Below, one piece after another: positions 54,326 through 64,000 of a stretch of 64,000 nt of DNA (position 1 is its first letter; each line of letters opens with the position of its first letter). The DNA lies in the NCBI GenBank assembly GCA_965196985.1, contig CBDALO010000043.1, positions 119,827 through 183,826 on the forward strand, written 5' to 3'. The notes beneath the pieces were generated by a model that saw only the letters and a list, made by a program, of their open reading frames with translations, was not told the origin of the DNA and did not search any database. Position numbers and translations under genes: made by a program. Source of the DNA: 2-12-FULL-35-23 sp965196985. Its GTDB lineage: Bacteria > Pseudomonadota > Gammaproteobacteria > UBA12402.

Positions 54326-57300
54326 CTAGACCTCCTGTAAATCTTCGCTAGGATTTGCAACAAAAAACTGGCTCTGCCCACCGAGATATATGTCTTGACT
54401 TGCAGCTTTTCCTTCTAAAAATTGAGTGCCAGGAGTAATTTGAAATTGCTTGAACTGTGTCATTTGATTCCACTGAGGTTTCAAGGCTAGACTATCTCTT
54501 GAAGCAGGAAAGGTTTTAAATAAATAACGGCCTTTGGGTGACGCATCAATCCCATCATAATAACGAATCCCATATGAGTTATGACCAGCTGTTTTTAGGT
54601 TAATAGTTCCACGTTCAAATGAGTTAATAATATTTGCATGTTGCTCCGCAGGAACCCCAGATTTTTCAAGAAAATCTCCAATAACTTTTGAAGCAACCTC
54701 ACCCACCGCATCCGCCGCTTCACCTAACGCCTTACCTCCCACCTCGATCGCTTCAACAGCCCCCTGCTCAGCAGGCAAAGCTTCCAACATCCCCATCACG
54801 CCACCAAAGAACCCTTCAGGAAATTGACCAGTCGGATCCTTGAATCGATACGGGTTGTCATTGGCATACGCATAGCGATTAAAACTCAACGGATTCTTAG
54901 CTTTAAAACCCACGGGATCCGGTTGAATAAAGCGACCAATTAACGGGTTATAATAACGCGCACCAAAGTAGGACAGCCCTGTTTGCCGGTTATGCAATTG
55001 ACCGGTATACCCTATATGGCGTGTTGCTTGTTGAGCCACAGCTTGTTCCGTGCCATAAGGTAAATACGTTTGCTGCCATTGCACACTCCCCGTGCTGTCT
55101 GTCGCCACAATCGGCGAACCCAAAAGATCATTCAGGTAGTACAAGGCGTCACTGACTGTGCCTGCTTGCCCCGCTGGGTGCGTCACTTTCACAATCGGAT
55201 GCCCTGCTAACGCAATAAAGTCAGTCGCCACCAGGTGGCCGGCAACGTTTTGCAACGTATACGGCATTTGGTTGGCTTGATGCAGCTCTAAAACTGTTGT
55301 TGACCCTTTAGCCGTTGCTTCGGTCACAGCCAGTCGGTGATGATTGCCATCATAACGGTAAGTCAATACCTCAGGCTGGCCGAGGCGGTTGTGCCCCGCA
55401 ATACTTGTTAATGCTTGTGCGGCGTTATACGTGAAACGCTGTGTGCCGTCACTGGTCAGATTGCCAAACCCATCATACGAGAAGGTGGTAGGGTCTGAGC
55501 CACCGATTGCACTTAATTGATTGGTCGTGGGGTCATAGGTATACGTGATCACACGACTGCCCATGGTTTTTTGGGTGATGTTACCCGTAACATCATACGC
55601 AATCTGACCACTTCCCCAAGGGCCTGACGCATCGGTTAACCAATTCACTGCGTTGTAGTGCAAGGTTTGATTATTCGTGCTGTTGAGCTGATCCGTGAGC
55701 TGACTTAAATTGCCAACCCAATCATAACGGTACTGGCGGTTGACTAAAGCTGCGGCTCCTGCTTTTTGACTCACCCTGCTGGCAATGAATTGTCGTGGGG
55801 TTAGGGTATCGGTTGTTTTAACGCCGTTCGCGTCTGTCCACGACTGCACTTGCCCATTCGGAAAATACGTGACCGAGGAGACAAACGGTAGAAGCTGGGT
55901 GGGTTCATCAAACGCATTGGGTGCAAAATGCAACACGGTGTGATCAGGATAGGTCATGCTCAACAAGTGATCCAACGCATCATAGGTATACTGCAAGGCT
56001 AACTGATGCCCTAATGCCGTTAAGGTGGCACTGAGTAAGTGACCGTTCGCATCGTAGGCATATTGCCAAGTGGCTTGTTGGTTGGTCGTTTGGATGAGCT
56101 CCCCTTTTTGATCATACGTTCTCGTGATCGGTGACGTACTGGTACCAGGATACGTGATGGTCGTCAGTCGTTGATCCGCATCATACTGATACTGCGTCAC
56201 ACCCGATTGACCCACTTGTTCAGAACGCTTATTCCCCAGTAAATCCCGCCCATAGGTGGTAATACCCGTTTCAGGATTGATCACTTGGGTTAAATACCCC
56301 TGCTGATTATAGTGATACTGTCGCTGCCATTGGCCTTGCTGGACTTGCGTAATCTGCCCCAACATGTTGCGCGTTATAGTGGTGATCGTCCCATTGGGTT
56401 GTTCAATGCCCATCAGTTGCTTTTGGTTAGGATTCCCAAAAGCGCGGTACTGCTTGGTGGTTACATGACCCAAAGGATCGGTTAGTTGCACCCGATTTTT
56501 GGGGAGATACGTCAACTGGGTCACATAGGGATTCGTGAGGGTGTTGCGGTCAGTGAATGACGCGGCTTGTTCAATCCGTGTGATGCGATTTAAGGGATCA
56601 TAACGGGTTACCACACCCGTGGTTTGATTGGGATAGGATTTAAATACGCACCGCTTCTCTGCGTCATAGCGTCGAATCACTCGGCGATGGATTTTTTGGG
56701 TCGTGTCCTCGGTGTCTACGCTGATAGGATTCCCCCAGCCGTCAAATGCGGTTACTTGTTGGCTGGGGCCTCGAATCACGGTTTGAGTGCTGCCGGTGGG
56801 ACGATCTTGCCAGAGGAGCTTGGTTGGCGCATGCAACGGCGGAGTGATTAGGCTCAATCGATACAGCGGATCATACTGATAGGTTGTGGTATTCCCCAAA
56901 GGATCAGTTGCACTTGTTACCGTCCCATTGTTTTGCACAACAAACCGTTTCACTGCCCCTAAAGGATCGGTCACCGTTTGAGGTAAACCGGCTTGATAAT
57001 CGGCAAAGGTGGTTTTCTGGCCCAGTGCATTGGTTTTTGAGGTGACATTTCCGTGAGCATCGTACGTGTACGTGGTTTTCACGCCGTCCACGGTATGAGT
57101 CAGTAAATTCCCCAACGAATCAAATGTACTGCGGAGGGTTTTGACCGGTTGTTTTTGTGCGTTATACAGCGTGGTGTCTTGGAGCTTCACCATCCAATGT
57201 GAAGGATTAATAAAATACGTCAGGTCTTTACTGAAGGATCCTTGATCAGACGTTTCTACAACATGTTGCGCGAGTCCTTGGGCATTAAAATTGGCATACT

Positions 57301-59026
57301 GGGTGAGATAGGTTGTTCCCACGCCTTGACTGTAGCGTGTGATTTTTTTTTGTGTCAGCTCCGCCATGAAGGTACCCATGTTCGGGTCATAAGGGCCACT
57401 CCAAGCCGATTGTGAGATAGGATGAACATACACCGGAGCCGTCGAGATATTTTTAAACCCCCAAGTCAATTGGGTGTTTTCTAAAGGGATCCCGTTCAGG
57501 GTGGTGATTTCTTTGTCGAGCAATAAGCCCGTTTGAGGGGTCGGTACGGGTGACGTGGTCGTGGCGTAGGCATGCTGGATCGGATCGTAAAACGCGAGGG
57601 TAAACAGATCTCTTTGCGTATCAAAGGTATAAATAGTTTTTCGGTCAGGGCCGGTGACCGTGGTGTGCTTGCCATACAGGTAGCTTTGATTATTGGGCAT
57701 GCGGTCATAGGTGTAAGTCCACGTGGCACTAGGCAGAAAAGGGCCTGACTTTTGAACCCGAATCACATAAGGATCAATCATGCGATCAGGTTGCTTGATA
57801 TTGACCTCAGCACTCTCCACCATCGGTAAAAACCCATAGGTATAAGCGACCTTCGCACCTCTGGGGTACGTCATATCAGCGAGGACAGTATAAACCTGCG
57901 GGTCAGAGGCATCAGGGTCAGTTAACACCTTCCAATTAAATTGCCACTGTGAGCCATCAGGTAAAAGAATCTGGTACAAGACGGGGCTGTTATGTGCCGT
58001 GGTGTACTTAAAGTACCAATGCCGACCATCACTGCTGGCCATGTGTGTTAACACCGCCACACCAGCCACATAGCTGTAACTAAAACCCAACTGATACCCG
58101 TCACTGGTTCTGACTTTGAGTAACACCCCATTCGCGCCAGCCGCATAGGTATACTGAATCGTTTGTCCGTTTGGACTGGTGATTTGGGTCACAGGGGAAG
58201 TGAAGCCCCCTTTGGAGACAACGGTGTACTGAGTGCCATTAGGACTTGTCACTCGGCCTGAATAAATAAATGACCCTTGAAAGCGCGGATAGGCTTGTTT
58301 ACTGAGCGTTGCTTGCCAATGGTCTTTTGAGTAATACCGTGAGCCGTTTTGCGGATAAAGCACATGGATGCTGCCTGCTGGATCCTGAAAAGCAGGAAAG
58401 GAAGCGGTATACGGTGTTTTGTCTTCGAGAATGCCTACAAAGTAATTAAAGCGATAGCCTAATCGGTTAATGTTGTACCCGTAGTTTCGACCGCTCACAT
58501 CATTCCCCATGACAAAGGGATCCAGCAGCGAATAACTGCCGGTGATCTGTAACGGTAAGCCGTCCCCGCCTGGGATGGCTACTAACGGTAAGTGCAGTGA
58601 GACATTTCCTGTAAACGGATCCACGTGCGTGATTTCATGCGGTTTGATCTCAGAGCGATACAGCAAGTTACCGAACTGGGTTGATAAATACGGTTGGGAT
58701 TGGCTATCGGCCAGTTTCAAGTAGCGGCGCCAGTCCTTCTCCCACCCTTGGGCGTGAGTGGAGGCGGGTTTGCTGGTTTTAGACTGAGCATGGCTGCTTG
58801 AATGAAGCGTAGAAAAAAAGGGCGGGGGATTAGCTGGCTTGACCGAATCCGCAAAACCACTGGCCATGACCAACAGGATAATCAGGGCAACACTCACCCA
58901 AGTGACAAGCGTTGAGTACAAGCTCAGCCAAGGGGACTTCACCCTCGCCTTGGTAAATTGCTTTGCGCTTACTTCCGCTTTATCCCCGACTCTCATCACA
59001 CGTCCTTGTTTGGCCACGCCATTCAA
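54326..59026 (-). CDS. RHS/YD-repeat polymorphic toxin
   Basis: 1566 residues. An N-terminal hydrophobic segment (residues about 33-58, STLVTWVSVALIILLVMASGFADS) suggests a signal or anchor. YD repeats (xYDxxGxLT...-type) fill about 550-1300. The RHS core ends at IGRFIQPDPVGFKAKNPLSFNRYAYANDNPYRFKDPTGQ, where such proteins are cut; then a variable C-terminal domain of about 180 residues (AGHNSYGIRYYDGIDASPKGRYLF... and a GTQFLEGKAASQ...GGQSQFFV stretch) is the likely toxin. I do not recognise the toxin family. No PAAR or VgrG gene is nearby. Likely used against competitors or host cells. Confidence 0.88.
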   Translation of the reverse strand: MNGVAKQGRVMRVGDKAEVSAKQFTKARVKSPWLSLYSTLVTWVSVALIILLVMASGFADSVKPANPPPFFSTLHSSSHAQSKTSKPASTHAQGWEKDWRRYLKLADSQSQPYLSTQFGNLLYRSEIKPHEITHVDPFTGNVSLHLPLVAIPGGDGLPLQITGSYSLLDPFVMGNDVSGRNYGYNINRLGYRFNYFVGILEDKTPYTASFPAFQDPAGSIHVLYPQNGSRYYSKDHWQATLSKQAYPRFQGSFIYSGRVTSPNGTQYTVVSKGGFTSPVTQITSPNGQTIQYTYAAGANGVLLKVRTSDGYQLGFSYSYVAGVAVLTHMASSDGRHWYFKYTTAHNSPVLYQILLPDGSQWQFNWKVLTDPDASDPQVYTVLADMTYPRGAKVAYTYGFLPMVESAEVNIKQPDRMIDPYVIRVQKSGPFLPSATWTYTYDRMPNNQSYLYGKHTTVTGPDRKTIYTFDTQRDLFTLAFYDPIQHAYATTTSPVPTPQTGLLLDKEITTLNGIPLENTQLTWGFKNISTAPVYVHPISQSAWSGPYDPNMGTFMAELTQKKITRYSQGVGTTYLTQYANFNAQGLAQHVVETSDQGSFSKDLTYFINPSHWMVKLQDTTLYNAQKQPVKTLRSTFDSLGNLLTHTVDGVKTTYTYDAHGNVTSKTNALGQKTTFADYQAGLPQTVTDPLGAVKRFVVQNNGTVTSATDPLGNTTTYQYDPLYRLSLITPPLHAPTKLLWQDRPTGSTQTVIRGPSQQVTAFDGWGNPISVDTEDTTQKIHRRVIRRYDAEKRCVFKSYPNQTTGVVTRYDPLNRITRIEQAASFTDRNTLTNPYVTQLTYLPKNRVQLTDPLGHVTTKQYRAFGNPNQKQLMGIEQPNGTITTITRNMLGQITQVQQGQWQRQYHYNQQGYLTQVINPETGITTYGRDLLGNKRSEQVGQSGVTQYQYDADQRLTTITYPGTSTSPITRTYDQKGELIQTTNQQATWQYAYDANGHLLSATLTALGHQLALQYTYDALDHLLSMTYPDHTVLHFAPNAFDEPTQLLPFVSSVTYFPNGQVQSWTDANGVKTTDTLTPRQFIASRVSQKAGAAALVNRQYRYDWVGNLSQLTDQLNSTNNQTLHYNAVNWLTDASGPWGSGQIAYDVTGNITQKTMGSRVITYTYDPTTNQLSAIGGSDPTTFSYDGFGNLTSDGTQRFTYNAAQALTSIAGHNRLGQPEVLTYRYDGNHHRLAVTEATAKGSTTVLELHQANQMPYTLQNVAGHLVATDFIALAGHPIVKVTHPAGQAGTVSDALYYLNDLLGSPIVATDSTGSVQWQQTYLPYGTEQAVAQQATRHIGYTGQLHNRQTGLSYFGARYYNPLIGRFIQPDPVGFKAKNPLSFNRYAYANDNPYRFKDPTGQFPEGFFGGVMGMLEALPAEQGAVEAIEVGGKALGEAADAVGEVASKVIGDFLEKSGVPAEQHANIINSFERGTINLKTAGHNSYGIRYYDGIDASPKGRYLFKTFPASRDSLALKPQWNQMTQFKQFQITPGTQFLEGKAASQDIYLGGQSQFFVANPSEDLQEV

Positions 59027-60521
59027 CAGGCGCGACTATACAAGAATGCATGAAGCCTGGCTAACTCTTTTGTTAATCCCGCCGTAATTTGACCAAAAAT
59101 CAAACTGCTGCTAATACGTTGTAAGTAATAGACCTTCTGCGAAACTAAATACTGGGCGAGCTTATGCTCGTTTGTAGTTTTAGAATCCGGCTTGAAGATT
59201 GAGAATCCCAGCAATAATATTAACCCAACTTTGCCCTTTCTAAAATTAAACCTATCCAAATCAATGACTTACATTTTAAAAAAACGTTTAGGGTCACTAC
59301 AACTTAACAAATTGTTTTTTCAGTGTGCCCAGGTTGTGAATTCATGCCTAACGATTTATAGATCACAACTTGCTCTGGAGTTGCCTTTGAGGTTCTTCTA
59401 ACAGAAAGTAGTTTATTATTTTCAAGCCGCATCGTAGTCGTGATACGAACCTGAGTGCTAAAAATCTGCCGTATAGTTTGCCAGCTACTATCAATGCTCT
59501 GCAATTTAAGTTGATGGCGAATAGTGTGTAGTAAGTGATAAGCAAGAATACTAATAAACAGATGGGCATCAACTCGCTCTTGCTTTTGATGGTAGATAGG
59601 ACGCAGGCCTAACTCTGATTTTAATGATCTGAATGCCGATTCAACATCAGTTAGAGTTGTATAGATTCTCCAAATTGTTTTTTCATCTAAATCCATTCTG
59701 TTACTACGCAAACAATATGCGCCCAGATTCTCAGAGTTAACTTTACTCCAACTGATTTTCGTAACCTTATCAGCCTCTGAATCAAGCGTGATAGTGTATC
59801 GACCTGAAACACGTTTATGGCGCTCCTTTATTCGACCTAAACGCAAGGTTACTTTCTCAATTGCTTTCATTCCAGTTTTTTTAGTGAGTCCATTAGCTAA
59901 CTTAATTAATTCCTCTTCGAAACGAGTCTCAGCCTTACTAATCATATTTAAGCTTTTTTCTTCCTTAGCCTGAGAATGGCAGTACAGTAAGACTTCATTT
60001 GCTTCAGTATCTTTAATTAATTGCGCTGTAACCGTATTATTTACTGATTCTTTTACTAGCACTTTATCAATGTTTTCATCGACAACAGGCAATGCTCTAC
60101 GGCTCACTACAATATAATGGAAACCTTTTTCAGTAAGCCATGAAATATTTTCTTCAGTTGCAAAACCAGCATCTAAGATAATTGTTGCCTCTGGCTGTGC
60201 ATGAAGCTCAGTTAGCATTTCGGATAATGTTTTAGGCTCGCTAACATTCCCTTTGAAAAATTCACTGCGTTGCGGGAACCCTGAGCCATCCAGCACGAGC
60301 CCTAGAGAAACAAGCGGACAATCAGACCGCTTCTCCTTTGATCGACCATGCTGTGCGTGATCATTCTGTAATGCTCTACCCTCAAAGTAGGTATTGGTTA
60401 TATCGTAGAGAGTGATCACCTGATTTAAACTAAAGAGATTTTTCTCACGTTCGAATAATTGATCTTCAATCATTTGCTTATGTTTGAGTAACTCATCAGC
60501 AGTCTTATAGAATTTCTTGAG

Positions 60522-62052
60522 ATAGAGCGTTATTTTGTCTGTAAAAACCAACTTCAGTACTTAGAAAAACCTTTAAAATTCTAAATGGCACTCTATTGTA
60601 CCTGTCTCATCGCATAATATCTTAAATTAATTATGCTAATCAATCTAAAAAATTATTTATACCTCAAATTTTACTCCTCTCAAAATAAATTATTAACTTT
60701 TAGGTAATAGCAATTATATCTCGTTAATAAGAACAAGAATGATCTATCCTAAAACCCTATGAAGCCTTATTATTCACTTCAACTTAAGTATCTAGGTGAT
60801 CCGCTCCACTGGTCATCAATTTCCACTAAAACAGCTGATACGAGCCTTAGGCACGATTCAGTATTAGGGAAAATTCCAACTGTATGCGTCCTTCTTTTTA
60901 CCTCTCTGTTTACGCGCTCAGCTATGTTACTGGTTCTTAATCTTTTTTGATGCGGCCTGTCAAAGTTCATCACTACTAAGCCCTCCGGTATATTCACTTC
61001 CAACCAAGAAGAGAGCTCTGGTGCTGTTTGCTGATATTTATCTACCGCCATAGCCAATAGTCTTTCCGACTCATGAATGTTTGAGGCATTAAATATAGCT
61101 GTAATCTCCTCAGCTACTGGTTCCTTCATTGAGCGCTTTGGTATGTGAGCCTGAGCATTTTGCTGCAAATGAAATTGGCAGCGTTGCCAAGGAACACTGG
61201 GGAACACAGCTCTTCTAGCGGCTTTTAGGCCAGTATGAGCGTCGCTAGTAATCAACTCAATACCATGTATACCTCGCTCAACCAACTGCTGAAGAAAATC
61301 ACGCCAATGTACCTCAGCCTCTGATAACGCAACAGAAACACCTAGCACTGTTCTCTTGCCGGTTGATTCATCAAAGCCATAGGCTATCAATACCGCACAG
61401 TCTTGTACTGTGCCGCTAGTGCGCACCTTCTCATAACGTGCATCTAGCCAAAGATATTTTATCTTTCCTAACGGCTTATTTCGCCATTTCTTTAAATCTT
61501 CATCCAACAATTTAGCGCAACGGCTTACCTCTGTGCTTGAAATATCTGTTCCACAGAGTTGCTTTAGCACCTTTTCAACTTTGCGCGTGGAAACCCCATG
61601 CACATACATTTCAGCGACAGCCAGCTTAAGTGCTCTATCAGAGCGTACACCTCGCTCTAAGACTGATGGATAGAAGGCTTCATTGGAGTCTCTAACCTGC
61701 GGTATCTGTAGCTCAAGCTGACCTTGACCTGTGTTAATTAACCTTGGTTTAAAGCCGTTCGCATATCCGTTTCTATCGCCAGTTCGCTCATAAGGACTGG
61801 CATTTAAATGGCGCTCCCTTTCTATTAACATAGCCTCATTCATCAACCTGGAGACAAGCTTAGGTAAAGCTTCAAACCCCTCCATCGCTAAAACATGTAT
61901 GGCTTCTTCGATTAAGTTCTCATTTTTATAGCAGCTCATTGTCATTCCTCTTTTTTGGTTAAGTTTACCTTAAAAGGAATTTCTAATCTGACTGAGTCGC
62001 CTGCTTATTTTCAGCAAGTCAATGGAATTTACAGAAAGGATGGCGCACTAGC
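60522..62052 (-). mobile_element. IS256-family insertion sequence
   Basis: About 1.53 kb flanked by 9-bp direct repeats TTTCTTGAG (60513-60521 and 62053-62061). The ends are imperfect inverted repeats containing CTGTAAA near each tip. Confidence 0.88.
60779..61945 (-). CDS. IS256-family (mutator-type) transposase
   Basis: 388 residues with the family segments ERERHLNASPYERTGDRNGYANGFKPR, the DDE core (YLWLDARYEKVR, LITSDAHTGLKAARRAVFPSVPWQRCQFHLQQNAQAH) and RLRTSNIAERVNREVKRRTHTVGIFPN (catalytic Glu). Intact. Confidence 0.93.
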   Translation of the reverse strand: MTMSCYKNENLIEEAIHVLAMEGFEALPKLVSRLMNEAMLIERERHLNASPYERTGDRNGYANGFKPRLINTGQGQLELQIPQVRDSNEAFYPSVLERGVRSDRALKLAVAEMYVHGVSTRKVEKVLKQLCGTDISSTEVSRCAKLLDEDLKKWRNKPLGKIKYLWLDARYEKVRTSGTVQDCAVLIAYGFDESTGKRTVLGVSVALSEAEVHWRDFLQQLVERGIHGIELITSDAHTGLKAARRAVFPSVPWQRCQFHLQQNAQAHIPKRSMKEPVAEEITAIFNASNIHESERLLAMAVDKYQQTAPELSSWLEVNIPEGLVVMNFDRPHQKRLRTSNIAERVNREVKRRTHTVGIFPNTESCLRLVSAVLVEIDDQWSGSPRYLS

Positions 62053-63757
62053 TTTCTTGAGTGATAGTTCTGAGAAATCAGTACCCAGTAATTCATCTAA
62101 CGCACTTTGATTGCTTAAATAATAGTGCGTACTTAAATCACTTCCTGGGGCAACCAAACGCCCAATGATGGTAGCAAGCATCAGATGACGTTGTTTTTGA
62201 TTAAAACCCAAAGTCCTAAACAATTCTTCAAGTTGTAATTGGCTAGCAGCATGTAAGCCCAACGCCTCAGCTCCAACGTGTCGTATGTCCTCACTCTCAA
62301 TGGAGTTAACATCCACTGCTTGAAAGTCAGGTTCAACCGCGCTTACTGAATTAACAGCAATGCTTGTCTCATTGTCATCTGCAAGCCTAGAGCGAATGCG
62401 TTTTACATACATTTGCGCCTGTTTTTCCAGATGTGCAGGTATTGAAATTAACGTGCCTTGACCCGTTAAAATTTCCTCAATACGGTCAGCAAGCAATTTC
62501 CAACTGTCCTTCTTTACTGAAAAATTTGCACCAAGGTTTAAAATCAGTCTTTGACGTACTTTGCCGTCAGCAGTGCGATGAGTATCAACAAGTCGGTAGG
62601 TTGCGTAAGACTTACCTGTCCGAGGACTCTTTTGTGTAGAGGTTCGAATATACATAACTCAATACTCTCATCACTTCACCAGCCCATGCAACCCCTTATT
62701 GCTATTATGTGTCACTACATTCCAGGATTCACGTTTCTAGGCAAGTAAAATCAATGGGTTGAGTTAAAAATAGTGATGAAATTTTTGATTTTCAGGGTGA
62801 AATGGCCAAACTTGGGTTAAATCTCATATTGTGTTTTCTGCGAAAATTCCTATACACCTCCCCAAGAATGCGGAATTTTTTAAATTTTGAGAATTGATGT
62901 TCAACCCTAATACGGATCTTGCTGTGATTACGGTTATCCTCTTTTTGTTGAGTAGTTAATTTGCCGCCTTTGGGCTTTTTATGAGGTAAGTTAACCAAGG
63001 GGTCAGTATGTTGAATTCCTTGGTATCCTAGATCAGCATATTTTTCTGCTGGTGGCAGTGGGCTGCCACGTTGTCGGATCTTAATATCATGAACCCTCCC
63101 AGGCATTGTTTGAGAGACGTTGATTATTTTTCCGGATGTACTCATTGCTATCTCCACCTTTTGAGTATGTCTTTTCTTTTTACCAGAATAATAATCTTTA
63201 CGTGGCTTCTTCTTTTTGGGGCGCTGAATAGGCTGCTCCGTTACATCCATTAATATAGCGCAAACCGCATCTTCTGTTAGGGTTCTGTCTTTTTTAATAT
63301 GAATATGCTTGGCCACTAAGGGTTCTAAGCGTTTAAATAAGCGGCAGACATTACTGTCATCCAAACCAACAAAGTAACCTAAGAATTCATGTGTTACATA
63401 AGTGCGATAGTACATCATGAGAAGCAAAAGGCGATCATGGTGCGTGGTGAGTTTCGGGCGCCTTCCCAGCTTACTAAACTCATCATCAAGTGATGACTTC
63501 ACTTGTTGGTGTATCGTTTCAAAATCATCAAGGGTCAAACCAGTTAACTTTTTAAAAATACGCGGGCGGTTACTGAGTTGCTGATAGCTTAATAGCATAT
63601 GCCTTTCCATGAATGATTATTAATCAGGCAATTATAAGCAAATTTTAGCTAGTTTCTAGAACTGCCCTTAGTTACGCAGAAGGTCTAATGCTAAAATTTA
63701 ACCAGAAAAGCCAGATGCTTTTTCTTCCTGATCAAAAATTAGTTTACTTCGCATAAG

Positions 63758-63787
63758 GGCCATTATGAGGGGTAATAATGGCCTTTT
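63758..63787. terminator. Hairpin terminator
   Basis: GGCCATTAT (63758-63766) and ATAATGGCC (63775-63783), followed by TTTT on the plus strand and preceded by AA on the minus. Likely ends transcription from either side. Confidence 0.45.
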
Positions 63788-63911
63788 CTGAATAGATTTT
63801 ACCCAACCCCCGATAAAGCTGGTTATGAGGTGCTATTACTAATAATTGCCATCGGCACTTTTGTTCAAAATCAGCTTGATTAATAGTACTATATACAATA
63901 TCATTAAGTCT

Positions 63912-64000
63912 ATGGTAAACAAGGATAAGCTTTTTGAAAAAATGCGTAATAATCCGCGTGATTGGCGGATTGAGCAACTAGAGACAATTGCAAAGCAACA
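63912..64000 (+). CDS. Start of a HicA-like toxin gene (partial)
   Basis: The frame ATG GTA AAC... gives 29 residues (MVNKDKLFEKMRNNPRDWRI...) and runs off the window. The NNPRDWRIEQLETIAKQ stretch resembles HicA mRNA interferase toxins of the longer type (KMRNNPRDWRIEDLE...). No good ribosome site is seen, and the signature His is beyond the edge, so this is tentative. A HicB antitoxin gene would be expected next. Confidence 0.5.
   Translation, partial: MVNKDKLFEKMRNNPRDWRIEQLETIAKQ

Larger units (their letters stand above)
59304..62655 (-). pseudogene. IS1634-family transposase split by IS256-type element
   Basis: The N-terminal 200 residues lie at 62062-62655 and the C-terminal about 400 at 59304-60521; they join in frame at ELSLKKFYKTADEL after removal of 60522-62052 and one TTTCTTGAG. 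A few residues differ from copy 1, so the two copies were independent before the insertion. Confidence 0.88.
59220..62820 (-). mobile_element. IS1634-family insertion sequence, copy 2, interrupted by IS256
   Basis: Ends as in copy 1, flanked by TTAA on each side (59220-59223, 62817-62820); the intact IS5-like copy has a single TTAA here. It is about 2 kb without the IS256 insertion. Confidence 0.9.
59180..63610 (-). pseudogene. IS5-family transposase split by IS1634
   Basis: The 63610-62820 part is identical in sense to the copy at 21786-22619 up to KHNMRFN, and the final residues (IIAGILNLQAGF) remain at 59180-59220. Inactive because of the insertion. Confidence 0.85.
59130..63686 (-). mobile_element. 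IS5-family insertion sequence, copy 2, carrying nested elements
   Basis: Same ends as 21736-22695 (AGACCTTCTGCG...CGCAGAAGGTCT) with a 3-bp AAT duplication (59127-59129 and 63687-63689). An IS1634 element is inserted at its single TTAA near the end of the transposase gene, and an IS256 element is inserted inside that IS1634, so insertion order is IS5, then IS1634, then IS256. Confidence 0.9.

Noticed and set aside
63744..63977. 77-residue open frame on the minus strand at the window end
   Set aside because: It spans a terminator-like hairpin and runs opposite the HicA-like start; no support.
1..64000. tRNA or rRNA genes as integration targets
   Set aside because: I saw no cloverleaf or conserved rRNA segments when reading both strands, although a systematic scan was not possible.

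Overview
The window looks like a stretch of a gammaproteobacterial genome, or of a large plasmid or integrated element in one. Supporting signs are an sspA-type gene, conjugation genes of the SXT/PFGI-1 class (TraD coupling protein, TopB topoisomerase, SSB), a type I restriction system, and a very high load of insertion sequences of at least eight families. Such IS density and gene decay would fit a host-associated or intracellular lineage, but nothing here fixes the genus and I do not name one.

Region 1 (1-17.6 kb, minus strand) is a conjugative-element segment, module A. In transcription order it holds traD (5' truncated), a putative TraI-like membrane protein, an AcaB-like protein, topB (split by an ISKra4-family element), two hypotheticals, a hammerhead-headed non-coding RNA, a tail-anchored protein, two related genes that are both broken, a small WLW/RWY-motif protein, ssb, an N6-adenine DNA methyltransferase, and a 928-residue protein made almost entirely of TALE-like repeats. 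A second copy of the RNA follows at the window edge.

Region 2 (17.6-25.5 kb) is a pile-up of transposons: a three-gene DDE/ATPase transposon, IS110, IS5-like, IS200/IS605 and IS1111 elements, plus a serine recombinase gene broken twice.

Region 3 (25.5-37.3 kb, plus strand) is module B, a diverged, syntenic counterpart of module A: topB (5' truncated), small genes, RNA copy, tail-anchored protein, SSB-like OB protein, WLW/RWY protein, ssb, methyltransferase, a lysine-rich coiled-coil protein, a second and much more divergent TALE-like protein, and another RNA copy. The parallel order shows that the TALE-like protein, methyltransferase, SSB and ribozyme RNA form a conserved cassette, so the TALE-like protein probably serves the element's own DNA biology and not host-cell manipulation.

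Region 4 (37.5-64 kb) has IS1634 and IS4-type elements, an overlapping pair of tyrosine recombinases, sspA, a kinase-like and ATP-grasp pair, a broken Rpn-family nuclease, an hsdR-hsdS-(PrrC-like ATPase)-hsdM locus, an RHS toxin with a probable immunity gene, a triple-nested IS (IS5-like > IS1634 > IS256), and the start of a HicA-like gene.

The two most interesting things are (i) two TALE-like DNA-binding proteins outside the plant-pathogen setting, one with 22 canonical repeats and a readable code, and (ii) a four-copy, roughly 300-370 nt non-coding RNA family that begins with a covarying type I hammerhead ribozyme and flanks the TALE cassette in both modules.
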